A DNA stretch of 64,000 bases from Monodelphis domestica (GCF_027887165.1 NC_077227.1:442139895-442203894); one strand, 5' to 3'; positions 1-11,690 are shown, counted from the stretch's first letter. A program made the numbers and translations. The notes: a model not told the origin generated them from the sequence alone.

Positions 1-250
1 CTGTTTGACACTGGGCCTATTCTGCTGATAATGGCCAAGCTTGGTCCCACAGAAGATGAGTGAGAAGGTTCCACTACCCACAATATCTTAGCAGAGGTAG
101 AGTTAATGGATGTGGAACACATCATATAATGTCAGATATTTTTCAAAGTGTTAGTGTTGCTGAACTTTTTTTACTCTTTTTTTGTTATAAGGGTTAATTC
201 TGGGAATGGAAAAAGATTGAGATATTTTTAAAAATGTAGGTGATATTTTT

Positions 251-446
251 TTTAACCCTTACCTTCCGTCTTAGAGTCAATACTGTGTATTGGCTCCAAG
301 GCAGAAGAGCAGTAAGGGCTAGGCAATGGGGGTTAAGTGACTTGCCCAGGGTCACATAGCTGGGAAATGTCTGAGGTCAAATTTGAACCCAGGACCTCCC
401 ATCCCTAGGCCTGACTCTCAATCCACTGAGCCACCCAGCTGCCCCC
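251..446 (-). mobile_element. Marsupial SINE1/MAR1-type tRNA-derived SINE
   Basis: Reverse complement of the family body (aagtgacttgcccagggtca, tttgaacccaggacctccc), with its A/T-rich tail at the left. A perfect 14-bp duplication TAGGTGATATTTTT flanks it (237-250 and 447-460). Confidence 0.9.
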
Positions 447-460
447 TAGGTGATATTTTT

Positions 461-954
461 AAAAAGATATCAATAAAACATTTTTAAAGCTGATTTGAGG
501 GTTCCTTTTATGCTGTTTGCCCCAAGCACATTATGTGGTACTTGTCTGGATAATAGAAGTGCTATTTAAGTCTCTAAGAGTCATAAATCTTCTGCCCAAA
601 TAACTCTGAACTGTATTATATTATATAATATGTAATGTGGGAAGGAAGGCAGGAGATTAAACTTCCTAATTATATTCTGCTTTAGTTCAAGTGAATACCA
701 ATATTGGAACATGAAACGATCTATCATTTTGTCAGTGTGGGAAAGTTCTAGAATTGAACTACCTTCCATCAATGCAGATTGTATGGAAATATGCCCTAGC
801 AAATAAATACTAGAGAGTTGTTTGAGGCATATTAAGATTAAGTGACTTGCCTGGTGTCATACAACTAATTTTGTTTTAGGATTTGGGATTTTTAAAAATC
901 TTTTATTAAAGTTTATTTAATAAGATGGTACAGGTGGTAGAAAATACCTCTCCC
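461..954. other. No gene recognised
   Basis: AT-rich intergenic sequence between two SINEs; only short, unconvincing frames. Confidence 0.6.
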
Positions 955-1147
955 TGGCAGCTAAGTGGCACACTGGATAGAATATCAGGCCTGGAGTTGG
1001 GAATACCTGGGTTCAAATTTGACCTCAGATACTTCCTACCTTTTTGGAACTGGGAAAGTCTCTTTATTCTGTTTGCCTAGCCCTTGCCCTTCTGTCTTAG
1101 AGTTATTGCCAAGACAGAAAATAAGGGTTTGTTTGTTTTTTTTTTAA
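955..1147 (+). mobile_element. SINE1-type SINE, diverged
   Basis: It starts ggcagctaagtggcacactg and ends with an A-rich/T-rich tail that leads into a ggaa microsatellite (1147-1193). Confidence 0.7.
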
Positions 1148-1193
1148 AGGAAAGAAGGAAGGAAGGAAGGGAGGGAGGAAGGAAGGAAGGATG
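1147..1193. repeat. Short GGAA microsatellite
   Basis: Grown at the A-rich end of the SINE at 955-1147. Confidence 0.85.
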
Positions 1194-1501
1194 TGATATG
1201 GGGGTACAGGCTTCCCCTAAGACATCTGAAAACTCCAAAAATGTACTAAGTCAAAGAGAACTCATGAAACTCTTTTCTGCTTCCAAAAGAAGCATCCAAC
1301 CCCCTTTGGACTTTCCCCTAGATCTTCAATTAACATAGACCTAGATATGCACCTCCTGGGCTCTATCTACCCTGATAAAACACTGGGTGGTACCTAATCT
1401 AATCTTTCTTTGGATTCTAGAGACCATCTCCTACACCTCCAACCCCAAGGAAATTACCTCACTCCTAACTCATCCCATCCCCCTTTCTTCATCCTGTAAC
1501 C

Positions 1502-1853
1502 CAGGGGTCCCCAAACTTTTTACACAGGGGGCCAGTTCACTGTCCCTCAGACCGCTGAGGGGTCAGACTCAAAAAACCTAACCCTAACCCTAATCCTAAC
1601 CAGTATACACATTGTGGGATTCCCTTCCCCAGATTCTACTATGCAGCCACATAATCCTTTGCAGGTGCCAAGCAAAGGATTATGTCATGGGGAAGTAGTA
1701 CTGTACTGGAGTTACTCCCCTCTTTGCAGTGCTGCCACATACAGTGCTCCTCTCACTGACCACCAATGAAAGAGGTGCCCCTTCTAGAAGTGCAGTGGGG
1801 GCCGGATACATGGCCTCAGGGGGCTGCATGTGGCTGAAGTTTGGGGACCCCTG
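1502..1853. mobile_element. Non-autonomous hAT-type DNA transposon with internal telomere-like repeat
   Basis: A perfect 17-bp terminal inverted repeat (CAGGGGTCCCCAAACTT at the left; its complement at the right end) bounds a 352-bp element. The 8-bp target duplication CTGTAACC (1494-1501 and 1854-1861) is the hAT hallmark. There is no transposase. Positions 1577-1600 hold four CCTAAC-type units, one variant, which look telomeric. Confidence 0.9.
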
Positions 1854-1899
1854 CTGTAACCCTTGTATTGAAAGGAGCATAAAATGCCCTTACCTCATC

Positions 1900-2072
1900 T
1901 CCTCAGGGAGGCAGTGTCAACCTCTGCAAACTGTCTCCCAGCCAAGGCCAATTCAACATGACTTTTAAATTAATAAATTTCTCTTTTTATTTTTAAGCTA
2001 AGTTTTGGAGTCTTGCATTCTTGCAAATGGTATATGTCCCAAACCCCAGGGGTTTACCCCAAGCCTCCCAAA
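1900..2072 (+). mobile_element. LTR 3' part related to the LTR at 8867-9275
   Basis: The segment with taataaatttctctttttat and the stretch tggagtcttgcattcttgca matches the R-U5 of the LTR at 8867-9275. It runs into the giant purine microsatellite. The hAT element at 1502-1853 probably interrupts its upstream part, which I could not align confidently. Confidence 0.6.
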
Positions 2073-2073
2073 A

Positions 2074-2690
<617 letters not shown>

Positions 2691-2949
2691 GTTTACCTCC
2701 CCACCAAAGTCTGGATCACACAACTAGTTAAGTATCAGCTATAAGATTTGAACCCAAGTGTTCCAGGCTCCAAATTTATTAGCCCTTATACTACATTGAA
2801 GTTAATATGATTTTGAATATCTTTAGTACATACCACATAGGCAACAGGGAAAAGTTCCCCTGAAGTATGTTGGAAAAACTGGAGGAAAGCCAGTTTGGTA
2901 TTAGGAAATTAAGTGAAAATAAAATTTCTGAAGCAAATAACTGAGACAT

Positions 2950-3850
2950 TATAGTAGAATCCAGAAATCAAGAGAAGAAATGGAGCAGGACACAGACAAT
3001 CCAGAAATATCAGGGGACAAATGAAGGATTCCTCCAAACTAGTCTGGCCAGAAAAGACCATCCTTGGCAGGAGTGTTCCACCTCTAAGATTTGCATATCT
3101 CCTGATAAATAACTTCTTCAAACTCAGGCCTTCCCCCTAAGTCACCTGCTCTTTCCAGTCATGATGTCAAACTTAGCCCCCTTTTCTCTCCCAAAGTTAC
3201 CCATCCTTGAGGACACATGTCAACCTCAAGTCCTTCTCAAACTCACTGAAGTCACCACCTCCAGCCCCCAACTGTAAAGATTAAAATTTAGGGGAGATGG
3301 GGAGACTGAGGCAGGTAGAAATTAGTTTCTCTCTGCAAGAAGTATTATATTTTTTAGAGGTTTATTAAAGGTTAAAGATTAAAGAATATACAAGTAAGAA
3401 ACATGTGCCTAGGCCAGAGGCCTAGACAAAATAACCTCACATCACGCAAGAGACGCGCCTGCTCCAAAACGGAAGTGCAAAAAGAGCCAAGAGAGAGCCC
3501 CTCAAAAGCCTTTGAATCAGCTTAAATACCTTCTCGATCTCTGCCCAGGTGAGATTACAAGGCATTCTGGGGAAGTGGAGCAAAGGCTCATGGGGATTGT
3601 AGTCCTGTATTCAAGTCTATTTTTTACACCCCCCCACCAAAGTCACCTGTTAGTCACATATCTTCTGCCCCCTTGTTTGTCAAATATTCAGTCCTCCCAC
3701 AAAACCCCATTTTTTATTACTTTAGGCAGACAGTCTCCCCCTGGGAAGCTACCTCCAGGCTATCAATCTCCCTAATAAACCTTTTTAACTTTATTAGGGT
3801 GCTTTTGTAATTCTTTAAGTGGGAAATCTTTGCTGAAGAGCTTTTAAAAA
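2950..3850 (+). mobile_element. LTR (family A), interrupted by another LTR
   Basis: It aligns in the opposite orientation with 7546-8252: the blocks gatttgcatatctcctgata, agtcacctgttagtcac and cccttgtttgtcaa are shared. A poly(A) signal AATAAA lies at 3774-3779. Sequence is continuous with the second copy except for the LTR inserted at 3273-3628. Exact outer ends are uncertain. Confidence 0.7.
3273..3628 (-). mobile_element. Solo LTR (family B) nested inside LTR family A
   Basis: 356 bp from TG to CA on either strand. Read on the minus strand it has a TATA-like ggtatttaagctg (about 3519-3531), an AATAAA poly(A) signal (about 3362) and a U5. It is about 90% identical by eye to 20156-20509. 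I could not confirm a target duplication at this C-rich site. Confidence 0.8.
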
Positions 3851-3869
3851 GAGAAATCTACAACTTTAT

Positions 3870-4300
3870 TATCTCTCAGTTTCTCCACTGACAAAACAAG
3901 GAACTTTATTTAATATCAACAACTATGTAAAGACTGTCAACTTGGAAGGCAGCTGAGTGCCTTAGTGAATTGAGAGCCAGGTCTAGAGACAGGAGGTCCT
4001 GGGTTCAAATATGACCTCAGACACTTCCTAGTTAAGTGACCAAATACAATACTTTGTATTGGTTCCAAGACAGAAGAAGGTAAGGGTTAAAAAAAAAAAA
4101 GACTGTCAACTTGAAAAAACACAGAACCACTAAAGTAGTCAGTAAAACCCAGTCCTTAATCAAGAAAGAGATCTTGCTTAATATTCACCCACCACCCAGT
4201 CAAGCACCCAAAAAACCACACAGAGTCAATGTCTCTGGGACTCTGGGAACAGTATCTCTGAGAGAGAGGATCACCGCAAGAGATTCTCCAAAGACTAATA
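3870..4300 (-). mobile_element. LTR (family D) R-U5 fragment, antisense, with a SINE inside
   Basis: Its terminal sequence (gtcaacttgaaaaaacacag at 4104) is the reverse complement of the right end of the LTR at 4620-5266. Further blocks match in the same order (for example 'cccagagtc' and the ctactttag block). The SINE at 3945-4098 was inserted into it. The copy is diverged. Confidence 0.6.
3945..4098 (+). mobile_element. SINE1-type SINE with 15-bp target duplication
   Basis: AAGACTGTCAACTTG is repeated at 3930-3944 and 4099-4113. The SINE has an internal deletion between cacttcctag and the ccaatac tail. It is inserted into the family D LTR fragment. Confidence 0.9.
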
Positions 4301-4619
4301 GAACATAGGAATCTTATGTACCTTTTGGGGAACTCAGGACATCAAACATACACTGACAGGTTGTAAGCAGGCTTGGGAAAGAGGCTGTAGCCAGAATCTT
4401 TGGTATCAGGGAGTGGCCTACTACAATGTATACTAAAAGGATGGTTCCTGCACAGGTATTGGTCTTCTTGGGAATGTATCTCTGATGCAATGGGGGAAAC
4501 TTCTAAGATTAAAAGGATATTTTAACATTTGATTATGTCTATTAGTCCCCCTAATTGGGATCATCAAGCACTTTAAGGTCTATGTTCAGTCTGAAACCAA
4601 GTAAGTCTGGGATTTCCCT

Positions 4620-5266
4620 CTGGATGAGTTCTCAGGGGACAAGAGCAAACTTGGGGTTCCCAAAAACCCAGTTAACAAGACAAAGAACTTTGATAGACCT
4701 GAGAACTTTGATCTGCCCAAAGACCAACTAGGAATGAATGCTACTCATTGCCCCTACAAGTTGTTTTATGAAAACCCCAAATTTTCCTTTGTCCCATGGG
4801 AATTTGTCTTCAAGGAATTCCCAGACTGACCCTTGCCCCAAATTGAACAATAAGCCATCAAGCACCCATTAAGCACCCAGAATAATAGTAATAAAAAAAC
4901 TCAAGACTTAAATATCCCTTTTTGGTTTCTTAGTTTCTCTTATTATATTTGTGCCTATCCCAGATACCCAAACTTTAGACTACAACCTGGTTACTAAGCC
5001 CCTATGTAATTGGTCACTTGACCTTATTTTCCTTTATTCCTCAAAGTATATAAGTTCTTCAGTTCATTGGAAATTCCCATGATGGAGATTCCCATTTGTG
5101 GTACATTTTCCCAGAGTCTCATAACTTAGCTCAGTGTGGCATTATTGGTTTGTGTGTGCATGACTGTGTGGTGGCCATAGGACCATTTCCTTTGTCTTAA
5201 TTAAAGACTTATTCTTTTTATCTACTTTAGTTGGTTCTGTGTTTTTTCAGGTTGACGTGCCTGACA
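4620..5266 (+). mobile_element. LTR (family D), sense copy
   Basis: A TATA box (aagtatataagttc, about 5044-5057), an ATTAAA poly(A) signal (about 5199-5204) and a U5 ending gttgacgtgcctgaca make this a probable class I LTR. The left boundary is not certain. With 3870-4300 it forms a head-to-head inverted pair. Confidence 0.65.
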
Positions 5267-5445
5267 GAGTGATGATGGGAGTCCTTGGACCTGGTTGGCT
5301 TGGGAATTTGTTTTACTTGAATATGCATATCTATTACAAAAAGGTTTTGTTTTCTTTTTCTTCATTAGTTGTGGGGGAGGGGAAGAGTGGAGAGGGAGGG
5401 AGAAGAGAGAGAATAGATTTTTAACTGAAAAAGATAAAATTTAAT

Positions 5446-5627
5446 TTTTTTTAAACCGTTACCTTCCTTCTGCCTTGTAGGCAGAAGAATGGTAAGGGCC
5501 AGGCAATGGAGGTCAAGTGATTTACCCAGAGTCACATATTCTGGGAATGTCTGAGTGATTCAGATTTGAACCTAGGACTTCCCATCTCTAAGCCTGGCTC
5601 TAAATCCACTGAGCTACCCAACTGCCA
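5446..5627 (-). mobile_element. SINE1-type SINE
   Basis: Antisense copy with the family body and a T-rich left edge; it ends at ctacccaactgcc. Confidence 0.8.
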
Positions 5628-5944
5628 TTCTGGTAGTCTCTAAAATCCCTTCTCACTCTCACATTTCATTATTCTATGAAGTGCCTGGGGCACATTTCTA
5701 ACCTGTGTTTCTCTAAGAATAAAGATGTTTTCATTTTCTTGTTTTGAATCCTACTTTTTGTTTAAGGATATTTTCATTTCAGGATTTTTTTAGACTTGCA
5801 CAAAATTTCCTTGTACCCAATAATTTTAATCCTCATCATTCTGCTGTTCCCACCACAAGCTAATTTGCTTTTCTTAACTGTATAGTATTCTTTTCCCACT
5901 GAATGATTAAGTCTTTATAATTTTAAAAGTAATGCAAAGAAGTT

Positions 5945-6120
5945 AAATGGTACAATGGAAAAAGCACAAAATTTGGAACCCAATGACCCAAGCTCAAGTC
6001 CTGGTCCTCCTTCCTATTTTTGTGACTTCCAACAAATCCCTTAATATCTCTGGGCTCCAAAATCCTCTTCTCTAAAATGAAATGGTTAGATCAAATGACT
6101 TCTAAGACAAAAGTTCTTAA
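5945..6120 (+). repeat. MIR-like SINE
   Basis: Old core-SINE pattern: caagtcctggtcctccttcc followed by a gtgacttccaacaaatc core and 'ctctaaaatgaaatggttag'. Confidence 0.6.
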
Positions 6121-6155
6121 TCCATTTTTTTAACCCTTACTTTCTGTCTTAGTAA

Positions 6156-6499
6156 TGAGAGGAATAATTACCTACTTAAAAGAATCTTGAACTCCGTGTG
6201 AATGTGTCAAAATCTCTTATTTCATCCTCAAGAGAACAGGTACACCTAAGCCAATGTTACAGCCAGCAAGTAAGAACTGGGGGGGGGGGCGGAGCAGGGC
6301 CCAGCATTTTATCCCTAAAAGGCTTTCCATCACTGTCCTATAGCCTTTTAACCAATTAAAACAAGGACTGTTTCAACCCTCTCTATATGAAATGGTTGAG
6401 AACTTAAAACTTAAATTATTTTGATGGAAAGGGTCACAGTTTCCATCTTAGCGATTCATTCAGAGGAGTCCACCATTTTATTGAACTTCATCTCTCACA
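6156..6499 (-). mobile_element. Solo LTR (family E) inside a SINE
   Basis: 344 bp from TGAGAGG to CTCTCACA with GTAA on both sides (6152-6155 and 6500-6503). The flanking bases rejoin into an antisense SINE1. The minus strand has an AATAAA near 6480. Family not recognised. Confidence 0.65.
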
Positions 6500-6534
6500 G
6501 TAACATTTCTAAGACAGAAGAGCAAGGGCTAGGC

Positions 6535-7024
6535 CAGTGATGGTGAGTCTTTTAGAGACAGAGTGCTGGGCCCAGAACCCCCCCCCCCCCACTGTCTGCT
6601 GTGCCCTTCCCTCCCATAAGTGCTGGGCATGCTCCCTCCCCCTTTACCCCACACCACATAGGGAAGGGAGAAAGCACTCTTATTGGGCTGCTGGACAGAG
6701 GGTTGGGTGAAATGAGGCATGTCCTCAGTGAGTGTAGAGAGGGGAAGGCGAGTGGCCCAAGTGCTCTGCTCTCTTCCAGCTCTGCCACCTGTGAGCCACC
6801 CACCTTACTCCCTGTGTGCTCCCATTGGCTGCTGGGTGGAAGGGTAGGGGATAGGAAAAAAATATTGTCAGGCATGATGGAGAGGAGGAGGGGAACAGCC
6901 CCTCCCAAGTCCCTCTGCCTTTCTAGTAATGAACTCTGGGGATGAGGGGAAGGGCATCCACGTGTCCACAGAGAGTATTCTGTGTGCCATCTCTGGCACC
7001 TGTGCCATATGTTCACCATCACTA
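6535..7024. mobile_element. Non-autonomous hAT-type transposon inside a SINE
   Basis: The ends read CAGTGATGGTGA and TCACCATCACTA, an inverted pair with one mismatch. The flanking 8-bp duplication is GGCTAGGC (6527-6534) and GACTAGGC (7025-7032), 7 of 8 identical. The sequence on either side joins into one antisense SINE1. The 490-bp interior has no transposase. Confidence 0.85.
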
Positions 7025-7131
7025 GACTAGGCAAGCAGAATTAAGTGACTTGCCCAGAGTCACAGTTAGGAAGTATCTGAGGACAAATTTGAATTCAGTT
7101 TTCCCTGATTCCAGGCCTGGAGCTTTAATCA

Positions 7132-7133
<2 letters not shown>

Positions 7134-7182
<49 letters not shown>
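7134..7182. repeat. (TG)n microsatellite
   Basis: About 24 perfect TG units next to the split SINE. Confidence 0.97.
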
Positions 7183-7185
<3 letters not shown>

Positions 7186-7545
7186 GGACCATTTTGCAAT
7201 TAAGGTGAAGCCTGTGGACCCCTTCTCAGAATAATGTTTTTAAATGTATAAAACAAAATGCATAGGTTACCAAGGAAACCTAATTATATTGACATTTCCC
7301 AAATATTAATTTTTTTTAAGTTTATGAACTCAGGTTAAGAACCCCAGCTCTAAGGTCCCTTCTATTTCTAGAGTTATACTTCAATTAAGCAAGGTTGGCT
7401 CATATTTCAGAAACTAGAGCCTGGAAACTGGCTAAGTCTCATTTTGGAGCTCCCTGCCAAATGGCAGGATTATGGGAGAGATGGTTTATGAGAGAAGTGC
7501 AGAGTCTAGCTCATTTGTGCCCAGGTCTACCTTTTCCCTGTGCTA

Positions 7546-8252
7546 TGTTAGGGGGAGAACTGTCCGGATTCTCAAAAGATCTCCCACCTAAAGAATTACA
7601 AAAGGGGCAGCTGCATGGCTCAGTGGATTGAGAGCCAGAGCTCCAGACAGGAGGTCCTAGGTTCAAATGTTCAGATACTCCCTAGCTGTGTGACCCTAGG
7701 CAAGTCACTTAACTCCCATTGCGTAGTCTTTACCAGTCTTGGAAGGAATACACTCTATTGATTCTAAGACCAGAGTTAAGGGTTAAAGGGGAAAAAAAAG
7801 AATTTCAAAGGCACCCTACTAAAGTTAAAAAGGTTTATTCGAAAGATAGTGAAAAGGCAGGCTTGTAGGAAGAAATAAGAACCTCAAGTAAGGAAAAGTG
7901 GGGGGTTTATTGGTTTTACCAGAGAGCCTAATACTTGACAAACAAGGGGGCAGGTGACTTGTGACTTAAGGTGAGTTTGTAGGGGAGGGCTGGAAGTGGC
8001 TTTGAGGAGGGCTTGGGGCACTATGTGACCTCAAGGATGAGTAACTTTGGGGGAGGATCCTAAGACTGACATTTTGACTGGCTAGGACAAATGGCTTGGG
8101 AGAAGAGCTGGAGGTTGAAAAAGGTGTTTATCAGGAGATATACAAATCTCAGACCTGATTAGGGGACTCCTTTGTTTATCCCCTGAAACTTCTGGGTATT
8201 CTGTGTCTTGCTCCATTCCCCACTCTCTTTATTTCTGGGTTCTACTACACCT
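7546..8252 (-). mobile_element. LTR (family A), antisense copy with a SINE inside
   Basis: Reverse complement of the family A LTR at 2950-3850, without the nested LTR. It starts TGTAGTAGAACC on the minus strand near 8252. The poly(A) signal and 'cctttttaactttagtaggg' segment sit near 7815-7835 and the U5 continues left to about 7546. A SINE1 (7603-7796) interrupts U5. Confidence 0.7.
7603..7796 (+). mobile_element. SINE1-type SINE inside LTR family A
   Basis: AAAGAATTACAAA (7590-7602) and AAAGAATTTCAAA (7797-7809) flank it, 12 of 13 identical. It interrupts the U5 of the antisense family A LTR. Confidence 0.88.
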
Positions 8253-8866
8253 AGATTTGTAAAACCATCTGTTTCCTCTTTTAATGATCTTGGCTTTGAT
8301 CAAGTCTTCTCTGCTTTCAGGGGGCCTCATTTTACTTTATTTTACTGTCCTGCATGAGAATATTGAGAGCTTCTTATTAACATTTGAAAAGTACTTGACC
8401 CGGAAAGGAAACAATAGATCATAGATTTTAGAGCTGAAAGGAACATTAGTATGGAATCCCCTCATTTATGGAGAAGAAAAAAATAGGTCTCAGAGAGGTG
8501 AAGAGATTGATTTGTTAAGGCCACTTGGCCAATTTGGGGGCAAGGCCAAGGTCTGACCCCAGTTCCCCATTACCTGAGGGAGGTGAAAGGACAGAATACT
8601 GAGTTTGGGGACCAATTAAAAAGGTTGTTGAGCCAATGTCATAAATTATGTCATGTTTCTCAGATATAATTAGGAAAATTATTTGCCTTGTTTTTATAAC
8701 ATAGTCTAGGAACTGAATGAAACTTTTTTGGGGGGAAGGAGGGCTTTGAAGTTTCTAGAATAAAAGTGTAAGTACAAAATGTCACAGAGTATTCACAGAT
8801 CTTATTTATTAAATTCAAAAAGCTTTTCATGAAATTCCCCTGGGTAGAAGACTAATTCATTCCATG

Positions 8867-9275
8867 TGTCATGGGCATTGAACCCCCCCCCCCAACTCAG
8901 GCAAACTCTTATCAGGGAAATTCCTTTGCTCCCTTACACCCTCAGACTCCCAACCCCAAATATCTGACCCAGAGAGGATTATCTTCCCTGGAGTGTCCCA
9001 TTGATCCAAATCATGAGAACCACCCCCATGCCTTCAGGGAAAACTCCTCCCCAACCTCTTGTCTCAGAATCAAGTCTTCATTGAATATAAAAACCCCCAG
9101 AACTGAGGCATTCTGGGAGCAACCTCCCATGTTGCTCCATTCATGCTGTCTTGCTTGCCAAAAATGCAACATTACTAATAAATATCTCTTTACTTTTAAG
9201 TTAAGTTTGGAGTCTTGCATTCTTGCAAAAGGTATCCTTCCCGAACCCCAGGGTGCACATCTGCACCCCATGACA
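8867..9275 (+). mobile_element. Solo LTR (409 bp) with CATG target duplication
   Basis: It begins TGTCATGGG and ends CCCATGACA, a 9-bp inverted terminal match, flanked by CATG on both sides (8863-8866 and 9276-9279). A TATA box (aatataaaaa, about 9084) is followed by a poly(A) signal AATAAA at 9177-9182, then a U5-like tail. No internal provirus remains. A related R-U5 segment lies at about 1945-2065. Confidence 0.85.
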
Positions 9276-9555
9276 CATGTAGCAAATATTTTAGAAAGGT
9301 GACACCTTAAAAATATTTATTTTTCTGATGCTTAATGTTTTGTCTGTGTTGTTAATGAACTTTCACAGATGAAGCTATTGCACTGAACTGCCAAGAATTC
9401 TCTCCTCTGATCCTTGGATTTTTCCTACAATTCTAAAGTGCCAGCAGCAATTGAGGTAAGGTTAAACCTTCCTAAGCTTCTTGCAATATAAGGAAGCAAG
9501 AAACCAAGGAAATATGCAACAAAAAAAAAAAGCTTTCTTGAAGAAAGTTTTATTA

Positions 9556-9955
9556 TTGAAAAAAGTTGTTCTCTTCTTCCTTCTCTGCTCTTCCTTTTTT
9601 CCATCTTTAACTTCTTTACTCTTCCTCTCTCCATCCCTTCCTTTCCTCTTACTTCTCATCTACAATTTCTTTCCATTTTTTCCCTCCCTTTTTCATGGTT
9701 CCTATAGCCTTCCTGTTAAATCTCTTCCTCCCTCCTCTTTCTCTTTCCTTCTTTCTCACTCCATTCTTTTCTTTCATCTCTCAGTTTCTTTCTCTCATGT
9801 CTCCTTTTTCTTTTCTCTTTTCCCTCCCTCTTCCTTTTCTTCATTTTTCCTCTCATCCCTCCTTTCTTTTTCTTCTTCCTTTATTCCCCCCTTCTTTTTT
9901 CTCTCACTCCCTGCCTTCTCTCATTCATTCCCTTTCTTCCATCTCACTCTGTATC
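9556..9955. repeat. 400-bp polypyrimidine tract
   Basis: Imperfect CTT/CCTT-rich sequence with very few purines on the + strand. It is the strand mirror of the purine tract at 2.1-2.7 kb. The open frames across it have low complexity and are not genes. Confidence 0.9.
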
Positions 9956-10154
9956 CAGCATGGGGTTGTAAACATATGTCTACTGTGTTTCATAAACTGC
10001 TCTGATAAAAAATGTGGTACCCGAACTAGTTCTTTTTTTAAAAAAGTCAACAACAACTGAAAACACTACTTTTAAAATTATGTTTATTTAATATCATTCC
10101 CCAAGAATTACGTCAATGCTGATCCTTTCAAATGTCCTTGTGCCCAACTTTGCT

Positions 10155-10235
10155 TTGAACCCTGTGGCTGTTTGAATCATCACAGGTTTAACTTTAACTC
10201 AATCTGAAACATGTCGTAATTCTATGGGTAAATGT
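10155..10235 (+). repeat. Local repeat, copy 1
   Basis: The blocks gaaccctgtggctgtttgaa and catcacaggtttaacttta recur at 11605-11690 with a few changes. Family unknown. Confidence 0.55.
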
Positions 10236-11404
10236 ATTTTTTGGCCATTAGTCAATAGATCATTTTAACTAACATTTGACTGAATGAATATACTATCATT
10301 TGTTTTCAAGAGATTCTGAGAAAATAGAATAATATATGACCTTTAACTTCACCCTAAAAACTGTATTCTTATAACCCCACTAGCAAAATCTCTTATATAA
10401 CTTCCCTTTAGAAATCATTCTGTCATTTGAACAGGATAAAAATGTGAACTTTGCTCATAAAAACTCAAAAGAAATCATAAGTGGTTGTGGTCATCTTAAA
10501 TTCTGATCATATTGAGAGTTAAAAATAAAAGAGTTCTTACAAAGAGGAACTCTTAGTTTCTAATTTTGAAATTGATTTCAAAATATGCCCCTCTTTTGAA
10601 AAATATGATTATTAGACTGTCAATGGAGCCTACAGAATTATGACAGAACTCCTCCTTAAAGAGAGGCCCTGCATAAATGCTTCCTTTACTTCCGGAAGTT
10701 AGTATTGACCTTGTGGCCACCTTTGACAAAGACTACAGTCATCCTAAAATAAAATTTTTTAAGCAACCAGCAAAAACACAAGACTGTGTATTGGTCAAAT
10801 TGGATCTTAGCCTTTCTTAACTCTTCTCTGTTTTCCTTCTCTGAATAGTTTCTAAGGAAGGGCCTGCTAACTTTAGTGTCACAGGACCACTTTAGCCAAA
10901 ATATTATTGGGGGGTTGGGAGAGCATTCCCATTAATCTGCTAGGAATTTCATCTAAATTCAAGATCTTCCTTTTTATTAAGCAAGTCCCTCAGGAATGAG
11001 CTAGTTTGATGAACTGCAGGTCTCAACACATTTTGAATATTAACCTCTCCACTGATCCTAATCTTTTTAGATTCTTTATTGTTTAGCCTTCCCCTCCCTG
11101 AGTGGGAGAAAACTTCTTGTTCCCTATCTGAAAAAGAAAATAAATTATCAGGCTGGACTCCTCTCTTCATCTTGGCTTCCTTCAACTTTTGGCCAAAGCC
11201 CCACCTTCTCCACCTTTCCCTTAAATCTCTTTTTAATTTCAGTGCCTTCTCCCTGAGATTATTTCCAATTTACTCCATATCTTTCTCTATTTATCTGGTT
11301 TGTTCACAGTTGTTTGTATTCTTCTCTTCCTTTAGATGGTGAGTTCCTAAAGAGTCGGAACTTTTTTTTACCCTTTTTTGTATTCCCGCAGCTTAGCCTA
11401 GTAC

Positions 11405-11615
11405 TTGATACATTCATTGTTGTTGTTCAGTAGTTTTAGCCACAATCCAATTCTTTGAGACCCCATTTGGAATTTTCTTGGCAAGAGATACTGGAGTAGT
11501 TTGCCATTTCCTTCTCTGGCTCATTTTACAAATGAGGAAACTGAGGCACATAGTGCCGAAATAACTTGCCCAGGGTCATTCAGCTAGTGTCTGAGGTCAG
11601 ATTTGAACCCTGTGG
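11405..11615 (-). mobile_element. MAR1-type SINE (aaggaaatggcaaac family)
   Basis: Antisense copy with gtttgccatttccttctctg and gaccccatttggaattttct, the marks of the second marsupial core-SINE family. Confidence 0.78.
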
Positions 11616-11690
11616 CTATTTGAATCATCACAAGTTTAATTTTAACTCCATTTGAAACCTAAGAATAAATGGATTTTTACCTATGGGTAA
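11605..11690 (+). repeat. Local repeat, copy 2
   Basis: Second copy of 10155-10235, 1450 bp away in the same orientation, directly adjoining the MAR1-type SINE. Confidence 0.55.

Larger units (their letters stand above)
6127..7130 (-). mobile_element. SINE1-type SINE split by an LTR and a hAT element
   Basis: Three pieces (6127-6151, 6504-6534 and 7033-7130) join into one antisense SINE once the LTR 6156-6499 and the hAT 6535-7024 are removed. Both insertions carry their own target duplications, so all three events are separate. Confidence 0.8.

Noticed and set aside
6552..7034. Frames of 114-160 codons on both strands
   Set aside because: They lie entirely inside the non-autonomous hAT element and do not resemble a transposase.
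9481..10060. Ser/Phe/Leu-rich frames of 121-174 codons
   Set aside because: They run through the polypyrimidine tract and have no domain or start context.
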